From contig JACPVB010000210.1 in the NCBI GenBank assembly GCA_016191985.1, forward strand, positions 1-7,909: DNA of 7,909 nucleotides, written 5' to 3'. The DNA is from Chloroflexota bacterium (lineage in GTDB: Bacteria > Chloroflexota > Anaerolineae > Anaerolineales > Villigracilaceae). The first letter of the stretch is position 1. Each line of letters opens with the position of its first letter. Positions 1 through 5,287 of this stretch are shown here, piece by piece. The position numbers were made by a program, and so were the translations under genes. Below the pieces are notes generated by a model, which worked only from the letters and a program-made list of their open reading frames with translations, was not told the DNA's origin and ran no database searches.

Positions 1-58
1 AAAATAGTCTCGCAAAGGCTCCCAGGAGCGTGATATATTCTGCGTGCAGGGTCGGCAT
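1..58 (-). CDS. 5' end of a gene leaving the window, possibly a transposase
   Basis: Seen: reading the minus strand from an ATG at 58-56 gives 19 open codons to the window edge, MPTLHAEYITLLGAFARLF. An AGAGGT Shine-Dalgarno sequence (complement of 64-69) lies 5 bases before the ATG, which supports a real start. Family knowledge: the pattern of a short leader, then 'LLxxFAxLFS', resembles from memory the first residues of IS701/IS4-like DDE transposases, in which 'FAPLFS' leads into the N-terminal domain. The catalytic residues would lie outside the window, so the product is a guess from 19 residues. The gene is transcribed divergently from the P450 block. It could equally be an unrelated protein. 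Confidence 0.4.
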   Translation of the reverse strand, partial: MPTLHAEYITLLGAFARLF

Positions 59-151
59 TGGCTACCTCTTGGTCGAGCGTTTGCCTTAGCTTACCCTGCT
101 TTTTTGTTAATGTCCAAATGGATAAAGTCTAGCTGAGAAAGTATCTGAAAC

Positions 152-211
152 GTAGAGACACAGCGAGTCGATTCATGGTTTTGACGATAAACCGTTTCGC
201 TGTGTCCCTAC
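152..211. repeat. Intergenic inverted repeat, MITE/REP-like
   Basis: The arms GTAGAGACACAGCGA (152-166) and TCGCTGTGTCCCTAC (197-211) are reverse complements except for one position. Between them a smaller hairpin can form, GGTTT (177-181) with AAACC (189-193) around a 7-base loop. The arms resemble the 'GTAGRGACRC...' palindromic intergenic repeats found in many copies in some cyanobacterial and Chloroflexota genomes (from memory). The element lies between the divergent left-edge gene and the P450 block, so it could be a dispersed repeat, a remnant of a non-autonomous mobile element, or a transcribed structure in the operon leader. Confidence 0.6.
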
Positions 212-251
212 AAATTCATATCGAAGGCTGAATTTTCAGACAGTCTCTTAA

Positions 252-276
252 GCGCCGAGAGTTGGCGCGGGAAGGA
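252..276 (+). promoter_or_regulatory. Leader hairpin abutting the ribosome binding site of the first P450
   Basis: GCGCCGA (252-258) can pair with TTGGCGC (262-268) around a GAG triloop, giving seven base pairs of which one is G-T. The purine-rich Shine-Dalgarno GAAGGA follows at 271-276, 11 bases before the ATG at 288. The hairpin ends only two bases before this site. It could insulate the ribosome binding site or modulate access to it. No known riboswitch or protein-binding motif was recognised. Confidence 0.45.
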
Positions 277-287
277 AATAATAAGAT

Positions 288-1676
288 ATGTCACTTGCCG
301 CTGCTCTTCCGCTCCCCGTTACCATCAAACTAACCCCCTGGCAGCAATGGCACAACTTTGCCGAGCCGCGCGATATGCACGACTGGCTGCGCAGAACTCA
401 TGGCGACCTGGCTGCGATCCACTTTCAGGGGCGCGACCACATCCTAGTGATGACGCCCGAATCGGCGCGCGAAGTTTTCACCCACGACCCCGACATGTAC
501 GACGCCTTCTGGAAAGAATCCTTCGCGGGCATGAACGGCCAGGATTCACTCTGGGTGTTGATCGGCGAACGCCACCGCAAGGAGCGCCTGCTCTTCTCGC
601 CCGCCGTCCACGCCAACCATTACCGCAGCTATGGCGAGACCATCCGCAAGATCGCCCGCGCCCGCTTCGACAAGTGGCAGCCGGGCCAGACGCTCAAGGC
701 CATAGATACGACCATGATGATTTCTCTGGATGTAATCATGAGCCTGGTCTTCGGCGTGGACCCTTCGACTGGCTTAGGGCAAGGGGCGGTTATGGAAGAG
801 GGGCGCAAGCTCGTCCATACGCTGACGCACACCGCCCACCCGCTGATCGTCTTCTACCCCAAGCTGCAGCGTCCTTGGTTCCCGCTGTGGTGGCGGTATG
901 TCAACGCCAAGAAAAATCTCTACGCCTGGATGGGAAAGTTGCTGGCCCACCGCCGCGCAAACCACATTGAAGTGGGCGACGTGATGGGTGTGCTGATGAA
1001 GGCCACCGACGAGCAAGGCAATCCAGTCAGCGACGAACACATTTGCAACGAACTGCTCTCGGTACTGACCGCCGGGCAAATGACCACTGCCGTTGCCCTG
1101 GCTTGGTCGCTCTACGAGTTGGGGCGCCACCCTGAAGTGGTTGCCAAACTACGGGCCGAACTGGAAGCTATCGGTCCTAACCCCGACCCGGGCCTGCTTC
1201 TGACCTCCCTACCCTACCTCGACGCTGTCTGCAAGGAAACCATCCGCTTGCACCCCATCCTTGCAGAATGCGCGCGCATCCCCATGGAACCGCTGCAGAT
1301 CGGCGGGCGCGCCGTCCAGCCGGGGCAGGCGCTGGTAGTCTCCATCGTCAGCATCCATCATGACCCAAATACCTATCCTGAACCGGATACCTTCCGCCCC
1401 GAAAGATTCCTCGAAAGAAAATATAGTATTTACGAATTCCTGCCTTTTGGAGGCGGCCATCGTCGTTGTATGGGAGCGGGACTGGCTGAATATTCCATTC
1501 GCATTGCCCTGGCAGAAGCTGCCCTGCACTGGGATTTCGAAACTGCCAAAACAGATTATGATATCCGCCACGACCTTGCCATGGGACCAAAATATGGAGT
1601 CCCTCTGCTCATTAACAGAAGACGAATCCCAGCCAGCATTACGAATTCCACCGTGATAGGTGTAGAGAAAGTGTAG
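288..1676 (+). CDS. Cytochrome P450 (first of three tandem paralogues), atypical I-helix
   Basis: A 462-residue haem-thiolate monooxygenase with no signal peptide or membrane anchor, so probably cytosolic. It would insert one oxygen atom from O2 into an unknown substrate using external electrons. Visible motifs in order: C-helix H96-x-x-x-R100, I-helix A262-G-Q-M-T-T267, K-helix E317-x-x-R320, 'PERF', and the haem loop F387-GGGHRR-C394-M-G396 with Cys394 as iron ligand. The overall pattern (HRxER, AGxxTT, ETIRLHP) resembles the CYP110-like bacterial class, from memory. Oddities: the I-helix has Gln-Met where the sister genes have His-Glu; residues 159-166 are an insertion made of REP-like sequence; codon use changes near position 1370-1400. 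GAAGGA at 271-276 supports the start. The stop is 4 bases before the next gene, suggesting translational coupling. Identity as a P450 is certain; the substrate is not known. Confidence 0.96.
   Translation: MSLAAALPLPVTIKLTPWQQWHNFAEPRDMHDWLRRTHGDLAAIHFQGRDHILVMTPESAREVFTHDPDMYDAFWKESFAGMNGQDSLWVLIGERHRKERLLFSPAVHANHYRSYGETIRKIARARFDKWQPGQTLKAIDTTMMISLDVIMSLVFGVDPSTGLGQGAVMEEGRKLVHTLTHTAHPLIVFYPKLQRPWFPLWWRYVNAKKNLYAWMGKLLAHRRANHIEVGDVMGVLMKATDEQGNPVSDEHICNELLSVLTAGQMTTAVALAWSLYELGRHPEVVAKLRAELEAIGPNPDPGLLLTSLPYLDAVCKETIRLHPILAECARIPMEPLQIGGRAVQPGQALVVSIVSIHHDPNTYPEPDTFRPERFLERKYSIYEFLPFGGGHRRCMGAGLAEYSIRIALAEAALHWDFETAKTDYDIRHDLAMGPKYGVPLLINRRRIPASITNSTVIGVEKV
761..786. repeat. REP-like palindromic repeat inserted in frame in the first P450
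   Basis: Positions 761-780 read CCCTTCGACTGGCTTAGGGC, followed by AAGGGG. This closely resembles the widespread intergenic repeat of the 'CCCTTCGACTxxGCTCAGGGCAAG' type (recalled, not searched). CCCT and AGGG form the outer stem. It encodes PSTGLGQG at residues 159-166. The two sister P450s have six residues between 'VFG' and 'M(E/R)EG' where this gene has twelve, so there is a net gain of six codons here. The frame is kept. Confidence 0.55.
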
Positions 1677-1680
1677 TCAC

Positions 1681-3027
1681 ATGTCAGTCGCAACTTCCAG
1701 TTCAAGGGCTATTTCGCTCAACCTATTGCAACAATTACGATACTATAACGAGCCGATGACGATGGGCGGCTGGATTCGCGAGCATTACGGAGATTTTGTC
1801 CCTGTCCGTTTTCAAGGACACGAATACATCGGCATTGCCACGGCGGAAGGCGCGCGGCAGATTTTTGCAAACGACCCGGCAAACTACGATGCCTTCTTCA
1901 AAGAAGGCTTTACCAGCATCGCCGGCCCAGCCTCCCTTTGGGTGTTGGCAGGCGCAGTGCACCGGCGTGAGCGCAAACTGTTTGCACCAGCAGTACATGC
2001 CACCCACGTTCGTGAACACGGAAACACAGTTCTTGAGATTACCCGTCTTCATCTTGCTAAATGGCAGCCCGGCCAAACGGTAAAATCCATTGACACCACC
2101 ATGGCCATTTCGCGGGATGTGATCATGCGGCTTGTCTTTGGCATCGAAGAAGATAAATTGATGGAGGAAGGCCAGGAAATCCTGGATGAACTCAGAATTT
2201 CGCTAAATCCGTTGATTACGTTTATCCCTGCATTACAGAAGCGCTGGTACCCACCCTGGCGGCGCTTTTCTCGCGCCAAGGAGCGCTTTACAGAATGGGT
2301 GAATCGGGTACTGGCAGCGCGCCGTGCGCTGAATGTAGACTCAGGCGATGTGGTAAGCATCATGTTGGCAACCCGTTATGAAGATGGCAGCCCCATGCAA
2401 GATGACGAAATCCGCGATGAACTGATGACGATCATGCAAGGCGGGCATGAAACCACGGCCACAGTCCTGGCTTGGGCCTTATATGAACTGGGGCGGCACC
2501 CGGAAGTGTTGGCAAAACTACGGGCCGAACTGGAAGATAGCGGGTCAGACTTGAATCCCAACCTGGTTGTAAAATTACCTTATCTCTCCGCTGTGTGTGA
2601 TGAAACCGTGCGACTTCACCCGATTCTGGCTGAATGCGCCCGTGTGCCATTGATACCCATGGAAATATTGGGACATAAAGTTCTCCCCGGCCAGGCACTG
2701 GTGATCTCCATCGTTTCGATCCATCACGATCCTGATCTTTATCCTGAACCGGACAAGTTCATTCCAGAACGCTTTATTGAGCGAACTTATAATCGGTATG
2801 AGTTTTTGCCTTTTGGCGGCGCCCATCGGCGCTGTTTGGGCGCGGCGCTCTCGGAGTACGAAACACGGATTGCACTGGCCGAATTGGTACTGCACTGGGA
2901 GTTTCAACCGGTAGTCATCGAACGCGATACGAGGCACGATGTTGCCATGGGACCCAAATATGGTGTCCCTTTGCGCATCCTGGCGCGAAGAGACCCAAAA
3001 TGGGCTGCATCTGCTACTAACGAATAG
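1681..3027 (+). CDS. Cytochrome P450 (second of three tandem paralogues)
   Basis: A 448-residue cytosolic-type P450 with all canonical motifs: C-helix H94-x-x-x-R98, I-helix G254-G-H-E-T-T259 with the acid-threonine pair for O2 protonation, K-helix E308-x-x-R311, and haem loop F378-GGAHRR-C385-L-G387. It aligns without large gaps to the genes on both sides and looks the more divergent of the three: its N-terminus has 'LNLLQQLRYYNEP' where the others have 'PWQQW', and its haem loop is GGAHRRCLG rather than GGGHRRCMG. The ATG follows the upstream stop after only 4 bases and no strong Shine-Dalgarno sequence is visible, so translation may depend on coupling to the first gene. A 22-base stretch (2515-2536) is identical to 1146-1167 of the first P450. 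A monooxygenase role is well supported; substrate and redox partner are unknown. Confidence 0.96.
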   Translation: MSVATSSSRAISLNLLQQLRYYNEPMTMGGWIREHYGDFVPVRFQGHEYIGIATAEGARQIFANDPANYDAFFKEGFTSIAGPASLWVLAGAVHRRERKLFAPAVHATHVREHGNTVLEITRLHLAKWQPGQTVKSIDTTMAISRDVIMRLVFGIEEDKLMEEGQEILDELRISLNPLITFIPALQKRWYPPWRRFSRAKERFTEWVNRVLAARRALNVDSGDVVSIMLATRYEDGSPMQDDEIRDELMTIMQGGHETTATVLAWALYELGRHPEVLAKLRAELEDSGSDLNPNLVVKLPYLSAVCDETVRLHPILAECARVPLIPMEILGHKVLPGQALVISIVSIHHDPDLYPEPDKFIPERFIERTYNRYEFLPFGGAHRRCLGAALSEYETRIALAELVLHWEFQPVVIERDTRHDVAMGPKYGVPLRILARRDPKWAASATNE

Positions 3028-3033
3028 AAATCT

Positions 3034-3046
3034 GGAATAATATTCC
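3034..3046. promoter_or_regulatory. Perfect 13-base palindrome between second and third P450 genes
   Basis: GGAATAATATTCC is a perfect odd palindrome with six-base arms around A3040, beginning 6 bases after the stop of the second P450. It lies in the 45-base gap before the third gene. It could be a protein-binding operator or a small mRNA hairpin that tunes expression within the operon. There is no T-run after it, so it does not look like an intrinsic terminator. Confidence 0.35.
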
Positions 3047-3072
3047 TATCGGTACAGAATGGTTTACACGAT

Positions 3073-4425
3073 ATGTCCCTCGCATTAACTCATCAAAAGG
3101 TGGTTCCTCTCAGCCCTTGGCAGCAATGGCGGTATTTCAGCGAGCCAATGGGGATGAGCGAATGGATCCGAAAGCGATACGGAAATTTTGTCCCCGTTCA
3201 TTTTCAGGGGAAGGAATATGTGGCAATCGTAACGGCAGAAGGCGCGCGGCAGGTCTTCTCGGCGGACCCGAACGGTTATGAAGTGTTTTGGAAGGAATCA
3301 TTCGCCGGGCTGATGGGTGATGAATCGGTCTGGGTGCAGATCGGGAAAAAACATCGCATCGAACGTCAGCTATTTGCACCGGCCGTCCATGCCAATCATT
3401 TCCGTCCGCATGGGGAAACGATTCGCGGGATTGCGCGCGCGCATCTTAAATCTTCGTGGACGCCTGGTCAAAACATCCGCGCCATTGATACCACCCTGGC
3501 AATTTCCCTGGACATCATTATGAGATTGGTGTTTGGAGCGGAGAGTGCCGATGTGATGCGCGAGGGGCATAGACTGCTTAACGCATCCACCAGCCTCATC
3601 CACCCGTTGATCGTATTTTTCCCCGCGTTTCAACGCTCCTGGAATCCGGTGTGGAGACGCTACGCCAAAGCCAGGGATGAGATGTATGAATGGGTCGACC
3701 GGCTTCTAGTTGAGAGGCGTACTCGCGTAGAAAGAACCGGGGACGTCCTGGATATGTTGATGAATACCCGCGACGAAAATGGAGATCCTGTCGACAACGA
3801 TTACATTCATACGGAATTAAATTCGATCCTATCCGCCGGGCATGAGACCACCGGCACAGCCCTGGCATGGACCCTCTATGAGCTGGGCCATCACCCGGAG
3901 GTAATGGCGAAGCTGCGAGTTGAACTTGAAAGTTTCGGTTCAGAGCCCGACCCAGAGCGGATACTGACCCTGCCTTACCTCAACGCGGTTTGCAATGAAA
4001 CCATACGATTGCATCCAATTTTGGCGGAATGCGCGCGTGTGCCCATGCAGTCCATGGAAATCCTTGGGCGAACCATCCCGGCAGGACAGGCACTCGTCGT
4101 CTCAATTGCGGGCATCCACCATGATTCCACCCTCTACCCAGAGCCTGGCAAATTTATCCCGGAACGTTTCCTTGAAAGAAAATATAATGCTTATGAGTTC
4201 CTGCCCTTTGGCGGGGGACATCGCCGCTGCATGGGAGCGGGTCTGGCGCAATATTCCATGCGAATTGCCATAGCCCAAATGGCGCTTTATTGGGATTTTG
4301 AAACAGCAGGCATAGATCAGGATGTAAGGTGTAACATCGCCATGGGACCCAAGCATGGAGTTCGGTTGCACATCAAAGCAAGAAGAAATCCAAACTGGAG
4401 TAAGCATCGCTTGTCTCATAATTAG
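3073..4425 (+). CDS. Cytochrome P450 (third of three tandem paralogues)
   Basis: A 450-residue soluble-type P450 with complete motifs: H94-x-x-x-R98 in the C-helix, A255-G-H-E-T-T260 in the I-helix, E309-x-x-R312 in the K-helix, and F379-GGGHRR-C386-M-G388 in the haem loop. It shares with the first P450 the segments 'PWQQW', 'WKESFAG', 'HANH' and 'GGGHRRCMGAGLAxYS', so these two look like the closest pair. The start is the first in-frame ATG after a stop at 3025-3027; no good Shine-Dalgarno sequence is seen, only purine-rich bases near 3056-3062. The next gene begins 72 bases after its stop, the largest gap in the block. The gene probably oxidises the same or a related substrate as its sisters, perhaps at a different position; that is inference from paralogy. 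Confidence 0.96.
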   Translation: MSLALTHQKVVPLSPWQQWRYFSEPMGMSEWIRKRYGNFVPVHFQGKEYVAIVTAEGARQVFSADPNGYEVFWKESFAGLMGDESVWVQIGKKHRIERQLFAPAVHANHFRPHGETIRGIARAHLKSSWTPGQNIRAIDTTLAISLDIIMRLVFGAESADVMREGHRLLNASTSLIHPLIVFFPAFQRSWNPVWRRYAKARDEMYEWVDRLLVERRTRVERTGDVLDMLMNTRDENGDPVDNDYIHTELNSILSAGHETTGTALAWTLYELGHHPEVMAKLRVELESFGSEPDPERILTLPYLNAVCNETIRLHPILAECARVPMQSMEILGRTIPAGQALVVSIAGIHHDSTLYPEPGKFIPERFLERKYNAYEFLPFGGGHRRCMGAGLAQYSMRIAIAQMALYWDFETAGIDQDVRCNIAMGPKHGVRLHIKARRNPNWSKHRLSHN

Positions 4426-4443
4426 AAGAAAATTCAATCTTCT

Positions 4444-4460
4444 GCATACTAAAATTATGC
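4444..4460. promoter_or_regulatory. Hairpin in the gap before the SDR gene
   Basis: GCATA (4444-4448) and TATGC (4456-4460) are perfect inverted arms around CTAAAAT. The site lies in the 72-base A+T-rich gap after the third P450. The TAAAAT in the loop resembles a -10 box, but I see no convincing -35 at the right distance, so an internal promoter is only possible. A small operator is an alternative. Confidence 0.25.
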
Positions 4461-4482
4461 GATAGGCTTTAATCTAAAATCC

Positions 4483-4488
4483 GAGGAG
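4483..4488 (+). promoter_or_regulatory. Strong ribosome binding site deciding the TTG start of the SDR
   Basis: GAGGAG lies 9 bases before TTG at 4498-4500. The encoded protein from this TTG begins right at the first beta strand of the Rossmann fold (ILANKNIFVTGG), as expected for FabG-like enzymes. No ATG nearby in this frame gives a complete N-terminus, so TTG is the supported start. Confidence 0.75.
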
Positions 4489-4497
4489 AATCGCACA

Positions 4498-5250
4498 TTG
4501 AGCATCTTAGCCAACAAAAACATTTTTGTTACGGGTGGGAGTCGAGGGATCGGGAAGGCCATTGTCCGAACAGCGATGGAAGAAGGCGCGAACATTGCCT
4601 TCACCTATCTTAATAGCGAAGAAGAGGCGCTGGCGTTTGCAGAGGAAATGTCCTCAAGGTATCCGTCTCAGCGCTGCCTGGCACGGCGGTGTGACGTGAC
4701 CGATACGGAGGCCATGGAAAAAACGATCAAGGAATTGATTACAGATTTCAAGCAAATTGACGGATTGGTCAACAATGCCGGGATCACACGTGACATGGTG
4801 CTGGCGCGCATGAGCCGCGAGCAGTGGGACAGCGTCATCAACACCAACCTCGGAAGCATGTTCAACGCCACCAAACCACTGGTACTTCAAATGGTCAAAC
4901 AGCGAACCGGGTCCATTGTCAATATCTCCTCCGTCGCCGGGGTGTACGGAAACAGTGGGCAATCCAACTACGCGGCGGCAAAAGCGGGGATGATCGGATT
5001 CACCAAAGCTCTGTCTGCCGAGGTCGCCCCCTACAATATTCGCGTAAACGCAGTAGCGCCGGGATACATCCAGACCGACATGATCGGCGTGCTCGACCAC
5101 GATACCTTGAATTACATGCGAGACCGCATCAACATGCGCCGGTTGGGAACTGTTGACGATGTTGCTCCCCTGGTATGTTTTCTGATTTCGGACAAATCCC
5201 TATACATCACCGCGCAGGTGGTTCAAGTGGACGGGGGTATCACACTTTAG
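4498..5250 (+). CDS. FabG-type short-chain dehydrogenase/reductase
   Basis: A 250-residue classical SDR, close in length to E. coli FabG (244). Visible: the cofactor loop T12-GGSRGI-G19, whose Arg16 suggests NADPH; D66-V67; N92-N-A-G95; and the catalytic set N117, S145, Y158, K162. The stretch 'NNAGITRDMVLARMS' is strongly FabG-like. The family reduces 3-oxoacyl thioesters or other ketones to secondary alcohols, or runs in reverse. By alignment with E. coli FabG, the acyl-carrier-protein contact R129 is kept (R136), whereas R172 is replaced by Y179. With no ACP or fatty acid synthesis gene beside it, a tailoring ketoreductase or alcohol dehydrogenase acting after the P450s is a reasonable alternative to a housekeeping FabG; this is inference. 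It starts with TTG behind GAGGAG, and ends 37 bases before the flavoenzyme gene. Confidence 0.92.
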   Translation: MSILANKNIFVTGGSRGIGKAIVRTAMEEGANIAFTYLNSEEEALAFAEEMSSRYPSQRCLARRCDVTDTEAMEKTIKELITDFKQIDGLVNNAGITRDMVLARMSREQWDSVINTNLGSMFNATKPLVLQMVKQRTGSIVNISSVAGVYGNSGQSNYAAAKAGMIGFTKALSAEVAPYNIRVNAVAPGYIQTDMIGVLDHDTLNYMRDRINMRRLGTVDDVAPLVCFLISDKSLYITAQVVQVDGGITL

Positions 5251-5276
5251 CAGGGCTGCATCCACACGGTTTTAAT

Positions 5277-5283
5277 GAGGTGA
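5277..5283 (+). promoter_or_regulatory. Strong ribosome binding site of the flavoenzyme gene
   Basis: GAGGTGA, a near-perfect match to the anti-Shine-Dalgarno sequence, lies 4 bases before the ATG at 5288. It fixes this start and predicts efficient, independent translation, in contrast to the weak sites before the second and third P450s. Confidence 0.75.
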
Positions 5284-5287
5284 AGAA

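Noticed and set aside
94..120. T-run near 101-106 as a terminator for an upstream plus-strand gene
   Set aside because: No stable G+C-rich stem directly precedes it, and no plus-strand gene is visible at the left edge.
181..214. TTGACG (181-186) as a -35 box with TACAAA (209-214) as -10 for the P450 operon
   Set aside because: The spacing of 22 bases is too long for a sigma-70 promoter and the -10 match is poor; the site also lies inside the inverted repeat.
774..1130. Minus-strand open frame of 118 codons inside the first P450
   Set aside because: It overlaps a P450 with complete motifs, lacks a recognisable domain or ribosome binding site, and is a by-product of the G+C-rich codon pattern.
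288..1676. First P450 as a pseudogene because of its odd I-helix and insertion
   Set aside because: The frame is intact over 462 codons and the haem Cys, ExxR and PERF motifs are all kept, so altered function is more likely than decay.
4654..5100. Minus-strand open frame of 148 codons opposite the SDR
   Set aside because: Antisense to a well-conserved SDR; the composition is what the reverse complement of that gene would give, with no family resemblance.
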